Shown here piece by piece: positions 56,676 to 64,000 of a DNA stretch of 64,000 nucleotides. The number at the start of each line of letters is the position of its first letter. Positions within the stretch are counted from its first letter, which is position 1. Below the pieces are notes generated by a model that saw nothing but the letters and a program-made list of their open reading frames with translations, was not told the origin of the DNA and did no database searches. The translations under genes and the position numbers were made by a program. The stretch is from VGSZ01 sp044349155 (GTDB lineage: Bacteria; Myxococcota; UBA727; VGSZ01): contig JBIKRQ010000002.1 of assembly GCA_044349155.1 (NCBI GenBank), positions 1 to 64,000 on the forward strand, in the 5' to 3' direction.

Positions 56676-57593
56676 ATGCGCCCGCAACACATCGTCCGCA
56701 CACTCGCACTTTTCGCACTCATCGGCTCAACGGCCGCGAGTGCTTACCCAACCTCGGTGGTGTTCGCGCCAACCGGCGAATCGAAGTCGCTCGGCACGCT
56801 TGGCTACTACGGCTACATCCCAGTGATGATCACGCCGACGTTCGCGCCCGGTGCAACGTGGGCCGGCATCGATGTTGGCGTGATGCCCACGTTTCGCGTT
56901 GGCGACTTCGACCTTGGCGGTCTTGAGGTTGGCGTCGATGTCATCAACGGCTTCGTGGCTCCAGGAAAAGCGCCGGTCGCGAAGTTCGTCTACAACGCCA
57001 AGTTGCAGGTGGTGCGCGAGTCGGGGCTGATGCCGCACATCGCTCTCGGTGTGATGGAGGTCGACCTCGGCAACCTGGCGGCGTCAATGAACGCAGCCTA
57101 CGCCGTTGCCACCAAGACCATCGCCATCGGCGACGTCGGCCTTGGTCGCGTCACCCTTGGTGGTGGCTACGTCGGCAACACCGACGTCAACGTCTACCTC
57201 GCACCAGGCTACTTGCGCGGCATCGGTGCCAACCAGGTGTGGTGGCTTGGTGGCTATGAATCTCCATCGGTGGGCCCGTTCAACTTCGCGGTCGACCACA
57301 TCAGCGGCGTCAGTGAAGCCAGCTGCACCAACATCGCCATCAACTGGTCGGCGACGTCGCAGATGGGGATCATGGGCGGCCTGTCGCTCATGAACGAGCG
57401 CGAAGATCCAAAGGCCACCTACGACGCTGTGTTCGTGTCGTTGTGGTCGTCGATCAATCCGTTTGAGAAGCTGCTCGCCGCAGCGCCAGCTGCTGCCGAC
57501 GCTCCCGCTGTCGCGGCACCGGCCCCCACCGAACCCACGCCAGTCGCTGCGACCGCCACCGAAGGCGACGACGTCGCGATGGTGACCCCATGA
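56676..57593 (+). CDS. Exported outer-membrane-barrel-like protein
   Basis: A 305-residue exported protein. The signal peptide ends ASAYP at about 24. The mature part consists of Gly-rich alternating strands such as GTLGYYGYIPVMITPTF, DLGGLEVGVDVINGF and VTLGGGYVGNTDVNVYL, ending SVGPFNFAVDHISG, the look of a small outer-membrane beta-barrel or a tubular lipid-binding protein. A Pro/Ala-rich tail of about 40 residues follows. The stop overlaps the start of the sensor kinase (ATGA), so the two are co-translated; it may be the sensory partner of the kinase. The ATG at 56676 starts a normal signal peptide. Confidence 0.6.
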   Translation: MRPQHIVRTLALFALIGSTAASAYPTSVVFAPTGESKSLGTLGYYGYIPVMITPTFAPGATWAGIDVGVMPTFRVGDFDLGGLEVGVDVINGFVAPGKAPVAKFVYNAKLQVVRESGLMPHIALGVMEVDLGNLAASMNAAYAVATKTIAIGDVGLGRVTLGGGYVGNTDVNVYLAPGYLRGIGANQVWWLGGYESPSVGPFNFAVDHISGVSEASCTNIAINWSATSQMGIMGGLSLMNEREDPKATYDAVFVSLWSSINPFEKLLAAAPAAADAPAVAAPAPTEPTPVAATATEGDDVAMVTP

Positions 57594-60325
57594 GCGAAAC
57601 CAAGGGCCGCTTCGGCATCCGCTTCCGCATTCTCGCTGCAATCTTTGTGTTTGAAGTGATCGGGTATTCCGCAGTTACGGTGCATAACAAAAATGGCACA
57701 GAAGAGGCCCTGCTGCAGGTTCGCCATCGGCAGCTCGAAGAGACCTTCAAGGCGAACACCGCTCAGCTCAACAACCTCACCGACTACATGGAGTCGGTGG
57801 CCCGCGGCCTGGCCACCGCCGGCTCGCGCCTGCAGCACATCAAGGCCTCAGGGGTCGATGTTGTCCCCGAGGTTCAGTCGTACATCGTCAAGTCGGTGGA
57901 GCAGATGCCCGACGCGATTGGCGGCGGCCTGTGGTTTGAGCCCAACGTCTTCAACCCTGCCGATCGCTACTTTGGCCCCTACGCCTCGTGGAACAAGGGC
58001 AAGGTCGAATTCACCTGGGACCTGAATACACCGAAGTACGACTACCTGAATCAGTCGTGGTATACGGTCGCAATCGCAAACGGCGCGGCAAAAACCCTTC
58101 ACCCCAAAAAGGGCGCGGTGTGGACCGAGCCCTACAAGGACGAAGCTGGCACCAGCGCGCTGATGATCACCGTCGACCACTACATGTACGACGACGCCGG
58201 CACGGTGATCGGCTTGTCGACGGTGGACTGGTCGCTGGAGCAAATCCAACGCTTCGTTCGCGAGGTCACGCTCACCGACAACACCGCCGGCTTCCTCGTC
58301 GACAGCCGCAGCGGCCTCGTGATCGCCGACGGCAAAAACCCCGCGGTCCAGATGACGCCCGCCAACAAGCAGGAGTGGATGAAGGGCATCGCGCTCGGCG
58401 GCACCGCCAACCAGGTTCAGGTCATGCCTTCCGTCGGTGTCGACGGCGTCGACCACATCGTTCGCTACGCGACCACCAACTCCGGCCTCGTGTTTGGCAT
58501 GCGCGTTCCGCTCAACGAGTTCAGCGCTGAAGCAAATGCGATTGCCGCGGCAGGCTCGCGGGTGTCGTTTGGCGTCGCGCTCTTCTTCATCAGCCTTGGT
58601 GCTCTTGTGCTGCACCTGCTGTTTCAGCCGTTCAAGAAAGTCATCGCCCTCATCGGTGCGGCCACGTCGAAGCGCGATGCGCGCGGCGAGCTCATCGTCG
58701 AGCCCCTCGTCTACAACGAGCAGAACGAGTTTCAGGGCGTGGTGGGTGCACTCAACCAGATGACTGCTGCGATTGTCGAACGCGACCAACGCCTCGCCGC
58801 TTACGCTGAAGGCCTGGAGCACCAGGTCGCCGAGCGCACGTCACAGCTGCAGAAGCGCACGGTCGAGATCGAAGCGCGCAACACGCAGATGCGGCTCGTG
58901 ATGAACAACGTGAACCAGGGCCTGCTTACCATCGACGAGCTGGGCACCGTCGCCAACGAACGCTCCGCGATGGTCGAACGCTGGCTTGGCAAGATCCCCG
59001 GTGGAGCCAGCTTGTCGGAGATCCTTCGCCCGCTGAACCCCGGCGCTGCCGAGTGGCTCGACATGGGCTTGCCCGACTTGTTTGCTGAAGACATGCCCGC
59101 CGAGGTCATCGTGGCCCAGTTGCCGCATCACCTGCAGGTCGAGGTCGACGGCGCGCGCCAGGATCTGCGCATCGACTACACGCCGATTCGCGGCGACAAC
59201 GAGCGCATCGAACGCGTGTTGGTGCTCTTCTCCGACGAGACGTCGGCGAGAGAGGCCGCTCGCCGCGAAGCAGAAGAAAAAGAAAACATGGCCGTGTTCG
59301 AGCGCATCATGCGCGACCGCAGCGGCTTCGTGGCCTTCTACGACGACGCCAACAAGCTCATGGCTTCGCTGACGGGTCAGCAGGGCCGCGAGGAAGAGCG
59401 CCGCACGCTGCACACGCTCAAGGGCAACTTCGGCATCTTCGGGCTCACGCGCCTGGCGTCGGTCATCCACGACCTCGAGACCGCGGTTGCCGAAGAAGAC
59501 CGCCTGACCAACGACCTCGAGCGCGCAACGCTTGTGGGCTTGTGGCGCGACCTGAGCCGCCGCATGCAGAACTGGCTTGGCGATCAAGAGCGCAACTTTG
59601 TCGAGGTCGAAGACGCCGAATACCAGGCGGTCCTCGCGGCACTGTTTGCCGGTGGCTCCGCGGCCGACATCGCGCCGCGGGTGCAGGCCTGGTCGCTCGA
59701 ACCCGCTGCACGTCGCCTCGTGCGTTTGGCCGAGCAGGCACAAGCCGTCGCCGTTCGCCTGGAGCGTTCGCCGGTGTCGGTCGACGTCGTCAGCAACGGC
59801 GTGCGCCTCGACCCCGTCGTGTTCAACGCGTTTTGGTCCTCGCTCGTGCACGTCACGCGCAACGCGATTGATCACGGCATCGAGCCTGCCGAAGCGCGCG
59901 AAGCAGCGGGCAAACCGACAAGTGGTCAGTTGCGCTTCTGCAGCGAGTTCGACGGCAGCACTGTGACCGTCACCGTTGACGACGACGGCCGCGGCATCGA
60001 CTGGGACCGTGTTGCAGCGAAGGCACAAAGCGCTGGCCTGCCACACGACACGCGTTCCGACCTCGTGGCGGCGTTGTTTACCGATGGCTTGTCGACCCGC
60101 GACGAGGTGAGCGAACTGTCGGGGCGTGGTGTTGGCATGTCGGCCGTGAAGGCGGCCGTCGACGAACTCGGCGGGGCCATTGAGGTCGAGAGCCGACCCA
60201 ACCGCGGCACCCGCTTCGTGTTCTCGTTCGCCCTGTCGTCGCCAGCACTGGCGCCGGCGCGTGCGCGGGCTTCCGGTGGGCGCCTCGCGTTCGTGATGAC
60301 CCCGCAGCGCACAGCCGCCGCCTGA
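57590..60325 (+). CDS. CheA-like sensor kinase with periplasmic Cache and Hpt domains
   Basis: A 911-residue membrane histidine kinase. A helix at about 12-32 leads to a large periplasmic dCache-type region up to about 320, with GLWFEPNVFNPADRYFGPYASW, VWTEPYKDEAGTSALM and IGLSTVDWSLEQI. A second helix lies at about 325-345, then a HAMP-like and coiled-coil segment and a PAS-like fold near 430-560. The phosphorylated His is in an Hpt domain, HTLKGNFGIFG near 607. The ATPase domain has HVTRNAIDHGIE near 754, VDDDGRGID near 798 and GRGVGMSAVK near 845. This is the CheA arrangement without a CheW domain or receiver. Its partner response regulator is not in this window. It overlaps the barrel-like gene. 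Confidence 0.8.
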   Translation: MSETKGRFGIRFRILAAIFVFEVIGYSAVTVHNKNGTEEALLQVRHRQLEETFKANTAQLNNLTDYMESVARGLATAGSRLQHIKASGVDVVPEVQSYIVKSVEQMPDAIGGGLWFEPNVFNPADRYFGPYASWNKGKVEFTWDLNTPKYDYLNQSWYTVAIANGAAKTLHPKKGAVWTEPYKDEAGTSALMITVDHYMYDDAGTVIGLSTVDWSLEQIQRFVREVTLTDNTAGFLVDSRSGLVIADGKNPAVQMTPANKQEWMKGIALGGTANQVQVMPSVGVDGVDHIVRYATTNSGLVFGMRVPLNEFSAEANAIAAAGSRVSFGVALFFISLGALVLHLLFQPFKKVIALIGAATSKRDARGELIVEPLVYNEQNEFQGVVGALNQMTAAIVERDQRLAAYAEGLEHQVAERTSQLQKRTVEIEARNTQMRLVMNNVNQGLLTIDELGTVANERSAMVERWLGKIPGGASLSEILRPLNPGAAEWLDMGLPDLFAEDMPAEVIVAQLPHHLQVEVDGARQDLRIDYTPIRGDNERIERVLVLFSDETSAREAARREAEEKENMAVFERIMRDRSGFVAFYDDANKLMASLTGQQGREEERRTLHTLKGNFGIFGLTRLASVIHDLETAVAEEDRLTNDLERATLVGLWRDLSRRMQNWLGDQERNFVEVEDAEYQAVLAALFAGGSAADIAPRVQAWSLEPAARRLVRLAEQAQAVAVRLERSPVSVDVVSNGVRLDPVVFNAFWSSLVHVTRNAIDHGIEPAEAREAAGKPTSGQLRFCSEFDGSTVTVTVDDDGRGIDWDRVAAKAQSAGLPHDTRSDLVAALFTDGLSTRDEVSELSGRGVGMSAVKAAVDELGGAIEVESRPNRGTRFVFSFALSSPALAPARARASGGRLAFVMTPQRTAAA

Positions 60326-60353
60326 GTTCGGCGACGAGCGAGTTGTTGACCCT

Positions 60354-60472
60354 GACGAGGCTGGCCAATGCGCCAGCCTCGAAGAGAAAACCGGCTTTGC
60401 GGTTTTGTCGCCGAGGCGAACCTCTTGAGGGGCGGGCGGGGAAACTTCCCCGCCGATCAATCCAGCCTCGTC
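60354..60472 (+). ncRNA. Structured intergenic element, candidate riboswitch or leader RNA
   Basis: The 220-base gap before the DUF1552 gene holds a dense set of stems. GAGGCTGGC (60357-60365) pairs with GCCAGCCTC (60372-60380). AAAACCG pairs with CGGTTTT (60387-60406). GAGG-CGAA-CCTC (60413-60424) has a tetraloop. GGCGGGGAA pairs with TTCCCCGCC (60435-60454). In addition GACGAGGCTGG (60354-60364) pairs perfectly with CCAGCCTCGTC (60462-60472), closing the whole element. The left arm can form either the local or the long-range stem, not both, as in switching RNAs. It resembles no riboswitch class I can name. A terminator for the kinase gene is also possible, but no long T-run is present. Confidence 0.5.
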
Positions 60473-60545
60473 GTCATGACGGATCTGCGATCGCGCCAGC
60501 AATCACCTCTGCCGTGGCACATCCACGGATGTGGTTGGAGGTGCG

Positions 60546-61943
60546 ATGTTGCTCTCAAGACGACGCGTGTTGGCAGGCCTGGCGTGTTTGCCGTTGCTCG
60601 AGGCTGCAGCTCCCCGTGCGGTGCGGGCGCAGTCCACCGGCGGTGCGTTGCGCTTCGTCGGCATGTTTCACACCAACGGCTGCGTACCGTCGCTGTGGAA
60701 GCCGCAGGCGTTTGGCGCGTCGCCCACGTTGCCGTTGTCGCTGCAGCCGCTGCAAGACGTGCTCGCCGACGTCAGCATCATCTCGAACATGCGCCTCGGC
60801 GACACCGACAACATGAACAGCCACGGCGGGGGCCAGAAGTGCTTTCTCACATCGTCGCTCACGTTTGACGGCGCCACGTCGGTCGACCAGGTCATCGGCC
60901 GCCTCACCGAAGACCAGGTGCGGTTGTCGACGTTGAACTTCAGCCTCGAGAACAACGGCTACTACTTCCCGCCGCAGATCGTCGAAAACGCCAACGGCAT
61001 CTACGAAGCACCAAACGGCGAAGACCGTCAGGACCGCTGCCAGGACTCCGAGTCGTGCCGCGTCTCCGTCGTCGACGGCACCACGCAGGCCAATGTCTAT
61101 CATCCGCAGGTCGCCTTCGAGCGCTTGTTTGGTTCGCTGGCGGGCAACACCGGCGGCACCTCCACCGGCAGCGAGAGCGGACCATCGCCGTCGGCGTTGA
61201 AGCAGGCGGCGCGTCGTCGTCGCGTGGTCGACTTGATCAGCGGTCATGCCCGCACGTTGCGCGGCCAGGTGAGCAGCACCGATCAACAGCGCGTCGACGA
61301 GTACCTCGAGGGTGTGCGTCGCATCGAGCGCGAGCTCGACCAGATTTCGGGCACGGGCGGCGGTGGTGGTGGTTCAACGCCGGTGTCGGCGTCGTGTGAT
61401 GCGACCACGCCGGTCAGCGGCATTCCCGTCGACCGCACCCGCTACGCGCAGTTGTTGGCCGACATCATCGCGCGCGGCTTTCAGTGCGATGCCACGCGTT
61501 CGGCGACGTACATGTTGGGGCAGGGTGTGAGCCCCATGCCGTTTGTCGTCGACGGTGTGACGTACTCGCACCACGGCGATGCATCGCACCACGGCACGGA
61601 TGCCGCGCGCACGAATGCCAAGGGGAAGATCGACCAGTGGCAGGTGAGCGTGTTCGCCTACCTGGTGCGGCAGTTGGGGCTCATGCTCGACGCCGACGGT
61701 GTGCCGATCATCGACCGCACGGCCATTTTTTACACGAGCGACATCGCCGACTCCGATGCGCACAACTCCACCGACATGCCGCTGTTGTTGGGCGGCAGCC
61801 TTGGCGGCGTGCTCACACCGGGTGGTCACATCGACGGCGGCGGCAACACCACGGGCAACTTGTTCGTGCGCATTCTGCAGGCCTTCGACCCCACGATCTC
61901 GACGTTTGGCGACTACGGCCACGTGCGCATGGAAGGTGTGTGA
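60546..61943 (+). CDS. DUF1552 protein with Tat-type signal
   Basis: A 465-residue exported protein of the DUF1552 family, common in planctomycetes and myxobacteria beside DUF1592-type proteins. The N-terminus has the twin-arginine pattern SRRRVLAGL. Family segments are VGMFHTNGCVPSLW, LADVSIISNMRLGDTDNMNSHGGG, TLNFSLENNG and TAIFYTSDIADSDAHNSTDMPLLLGG, which place conserved His/Asn/Asp as in sulfatase-like DUF1501 relatives. ATG 60546 has GGAGG five bases upstream, so it is preferred to a GTG at 60531. The stop codon overlaps the start of the DUF1592 gene. The pair is thought to act in the envelope; the substrate is unknown. A structured element lies just upstream. Confidence 0.85.
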   Translation: MLLSRRRVLAGLACLPLLEAAAPRAVRAQSTGGALRFVGMFHTNGCVPSLWKPQAFGASPTLPLSLQPLQDVLADVSIISNMRLGDTDNMNSHGGGQKCFLTSSLTFDGATSVDQVIGRLTEDQVRLSTLNFSLENNGYYFPPQIVENANGIYEAPNGEDRQDRCQDSESCRVSVVDGTTQANVYHPQVAFERLFGSLAGNTGGTSTGSESGPSPSALKQAARRRRVVDLISGHARTLRGQVSSTDQQRVDEYLEGVRRIERELDQISGTGGGGGGSTPVSASCDATTPVSGIPVDRTRYAQLLADIIARGFQCDATRSATYMLGQGVSPMPFVVDGVTYSHHGDASHHGTDAARTNAKGKIDQWQVSVFAYLVRQLGLMLDADGVPIIDRTAIFYTSDIADSDAHNSTDMPLLLGGSLGGVLTPGGHIDGGGNTTGNLFVRILQAFDPTISTFGDYGHVRMEGV

Positions 61944-64000
61944 TGACGATGCACACAACGCGTTTGACCACCGCTCTCGTCGTCATCGCCGCTGCGACTG
62001 CGGGCTGCCCCGGCTGCGAGGGCGTCGAGGATGTGCCTGACACCATCGCGTGCCCCGAGTCCACGTTTGCCCTGGGGCGCTTGAACCGTCGCGAAATCGA
62101 CGCGAGCTTGCAGCAGAGCTTCGGCGACACGGTGGCGCCGGCGCGCCTGTTCGTCGCCGACAGCGTGCCCCTCGATGCGTTCGACAACACGATTGAAGCG
62201 CTGTCGATTTCGCCGCGCCTGGTGCAAGACCTCGAGGCAGCAATGCCACGTGTCGTCGACGAACTGTGGGCCAAAGACGGCGCGTTGCTCGCGAGTGGTG
62301 GCGGCGGCAATGGCGGCGGCAGCAGCGATGGCCTGCAAACGTTGCCAGGTTCGGCAGCGCAGTCGTCGGTGGGTGCTGCCCGCGACACGGCGTGGAACCT
62401 GTGGTCCGACGGCGAGGCCCGCTACACCTTCGAACTCGCGAGTGCAGGAAACGTCGACATCGTCGTGCGCGCGTGGGGCGAGCAGGCGGGCGATGCGTTG
62501 CCGCACATGGATGTGTGGATCAACGGCACGATGCGCTCGGGCATCGACGTGTCGTCGACGTCGTCCTCGGCACCCAGCGAGCTGCGTGTCAGCTCGAACG
62601 AAGCGGCAGGCACGTTGGTGGTGGGCGTGCGCTTCACGAACGACTTGTTCGACGAAGCCAGCGGCCTCGATCGCAACCTGCTGATCGCCGGCGTCGACGT
62701 GCAGGGCACCGCGAGCAGCGGCGCGCCGTCGACCACGCGCGATCCCGCGGTGCGCGTCTGCATCCCCGGCAATGCCAACGAAGAAGTGCCGTGTGCTGAG
62801 CGCATCATCCGCGCGATGGCGCGGCAGGCGTGGCGGCGTGTGGCCAGCGACGACGAGGTCACCGGTCTTGTTGGCCTGTACAACGAGACCCGTGCTGACG
62901 GCGACAGCTTCGACGACGCCACCAAGCTGGCGCTCGCGGCGATCCTCACCTCGCCGAACTTCCTGATGCGCACCGAAGCGGTATTTCCCGCCGATGGTGC
63001 CGCTTCGCCTGAAGCGGTGGCCGCGCGCTTGTCGTTCTTTTTGTGGGGTGGTCCACCCGACGCCGAGCTTGCAGCCACCGTCGACGACGGCAGCATTCTC
63101 GACGACAGCGTGCTTGAGGCGCAGATCACGCGCATGTTGGCGAACACGAAGGCGCACGCGCTGCGCAAAAACCTCGTGTCGCAGTGGTTTGAGAGCACCG
63201 ACGTTGCGTCGTTCTCGCTCGATCCCGGCTTGTTTCCCGGCGTGAACCAGACGGTGATGGAAGCAGCACAGCGGCAGATGGACGCGTACATCGAAGAGTT
63301 CTTCTTCGGCGACCACGACGTGCTCGAAGCCATCGACGCGCCTGTCACCTTCGTCGATCCAGCCTTGGCGCAGTTCCTTGGTCTGCCCAGCACATCGAGC
63401 GAGATGGAGCGTGTGGAACTCGCGGCCGACGACGTGCGCGCGGGCATTCTTGGGCAGTCGGCACCGTCGATTGTGACGAGCACATCGACCGAGACGAACC
63501 CGCCACGTCGCGCCAAGTGGGTGCTCGAGCGTTTGATGTGTCAGACGATTCCGCTGCCGTTGGGGCTCGACATCCCGCCGGTGCCGCAGGCCACGCCTGA
63601 GCAACCAACCGCGCGCGACCGCCTCGAGATCCTCACGAGTCCAAACGCGTGTCAGACGTGCCACGACCGCTTGAATCCGATCGGCTTCGGCCTGGAAAAC
63701 TACGGCGCCGACAGCCGCTACCGCACCACCGACCATGGTGCTGACATCGACGCCAGTGGTGTGTTTCGCGGGCAGTCGTTCACCACGCCGCAGGAGTTGG
63801 TGCAGATCATCAAGCACGACCCCGACACCGAGCGCTGCGTCGTCGAAAAGACCCTCGCGTTTGCCATCGGCCGTCGCTTGAAGTCCGACGACGATGCATC
63901 GATCGATGCACTGTTGCCTGCGTTTCGCGACGGCGGTCGGCGCTACGTTGAGCTCGTGGCGGCGGTGGCGAAGAGCCCGCTGGTGACGGGCCAGTGTGGT
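61943..64000 (+). CDS. DUF1592/DUF1588/DUF1585 protein with heme motif (partial)
   Basis: The first 686 codons of a lipoprotein cut by the window end. The signal peptide ends TAGC with lipidated Cys22. A DUF1587 segment LGRLNRREIDASLQQSFG follows, then a Gly-rich linker and a beta-sandwich near 150-240 that resembles a xylan-binding carbohydrate module. DUF1595 (RAMARQAWRRVASDDEV), DUF1592 (LSFFLWGGPPDAEL), DUF1588 (NPPRRAKWVLERLMC, and NACQTCHDRLNPIGFGLENY with the heme motif CxxCH) and DUF1585 (KTLAFAIGRR, VAAVAKSPLV) come in the usual order. Probably only a few residues are missing. ATG 61943 overlaps the DUF1552 stop (TGATG). These proteins are thought to be periplasmic cytochromes acting with DUF1552. 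Confidence 0.85.
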   Translation, partial: MTMHTTRLTTALVVIAAATAGCPGCEGVEDVPDTIACPESTFALGRLNRREIDASLQQSFGDTVAPARLFVADSVPLDAFDNTIEALSISPRLVQDLEAAMPRVVDELWAKDGALLASGGGGNGGGSSDGLQTLPGSAAQSSVGAARDTAWNLWSDGEARYTFELASAGNVDIVVRAWGEQAGDALPHMDVWINGTMRSGIDVSSTSSSAPSELRVSSNEAAGTLVVGVRFTNDLFDEASGLDRNLLIAGVDVQGTASSGAPSTTRDPAVRVCIPGNANEEVPCAERIIRAMARQAWRRVASDDEVTGLVGLYNETRADGDSFDDATKLALAAILTSPNFLMRTEAVFPADGAASPEAVAARLSFFLWGGPPDAELAATVDDGSILDDSVLEAQITRMLANTKAHALRKNLVSQWFESTDVASFSLDPGLFPGVNQTVMEAAQRQMDAYIEEFFFGDHDVLEAIDAPVTFVDPALAQFLGLPSTSSEMERVELAADDVRAGILGQSAPSIVTSTSTETNPPRRAKWVLERLMCQTIPLPLGLDIPPVPQATPEQPTARDRLEILTSPNACQTCHDRLNPIGFGLENYGADSRYRTTDHGADIDASGVFRGQSFTTPQELVQIIKHDPDTERCVVEKTLAFAIGRRLKSDDDASIDALLPAFRDGGRRYVELVAAVAKSPLVTGQCG

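Noticed and set aside
60387..60406. AAAACCG/CGGTTTT hairpin as a stand-alone rho-independent terminator
   Set aside because: Only four T residues follow and they are in the stem; it is treated as part of the larger structured element.

Overview
The window is high-GC, gene-dense DNA (about 40 protein genes, no tRNA, rRNA or CRISPR seen). It looks like a chromosome segment from a member of the Myxococcota or a close deltaproteobacterial relative. The clues are lipoproteins and exported proteins with Gly-Glu spacers, a MYXO-CTERM-like anchor, a DUF1552/DUF1592 gene pair, many large secreted proteins, a CheA-like membrane kinase and a menaquinone-based respiratory chain. The assignment is inferred from gene content only.

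Layout. 0.1-2.5 kb: a K+ channel with RCK domains, a YheU-family protein, and a V4R/XylR_N sensor-like protein coupled to a small helical protein. 2.6-12.4 kb: a calpain-like protease ending at a shared bidirectional terminator, two divergent GT-C membrane glycosyltransferases, an S37 peptidase lipoprotein, an alpha/alpha-barrel-like lipoprotein, and an OsmC protein between two inverted REP-like hairpins. 12.4-27.1 kb: PBP1A, a Bcr/CflA exporter, a translationally coupled pair of SUKH-like paralogs, a beta-helix surface protein, a very large lipoprotein and a CsgG-like protein.

27.1-41.8 kb is the most unusual region. One leftward run of seven tightly spaced genes encodes a fatty acyl-AMP ligase/diiron enzyme/carrier/condensation megaprotein, SerC, a DUF3142 lipoprotein, a four-helix membrane protein, and a three-part TRAP transporter (TatT-like lipoprotein, solute-binding protein, fused DctQM permease). 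A second ligase/carrier/condensation protein is transcribed divergently. The gene order suggests that synthesis of an acylated small molecule and transport of that molecule or a precursor are encoded together; I know of no described system with this composition.

42.3-54.1 kb carries nearly the whole classical menaquinone pathway: menC-menE-menB in one unit and aroF-menG-menF-menD-menH-menA in another. Between them lies a rightward unit with an ArsR regulator, its perfect palindromic operator, an AHSA1-family protein and an alpha/beta hydrolase broken by a -1 frameshift. AroF feeds the shikimate pathway that supplies chorismate to MenF.

54.3-64 kb: a Cys-rich exported protein, a short-chain dehydrogenase, an exported barrel-like protein coupled to a CheA-like sensor kinase, a 119-base intergenic element with mutually exclusive base pairing, and a DUF1552/DUF1592 pair whose second gene runs off the window end.

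Starts were chosen from overlaps with upstream stop codons, Shine-Dalgarno sequences, signal peptides and family N-termini; several differ from the longest open frame.
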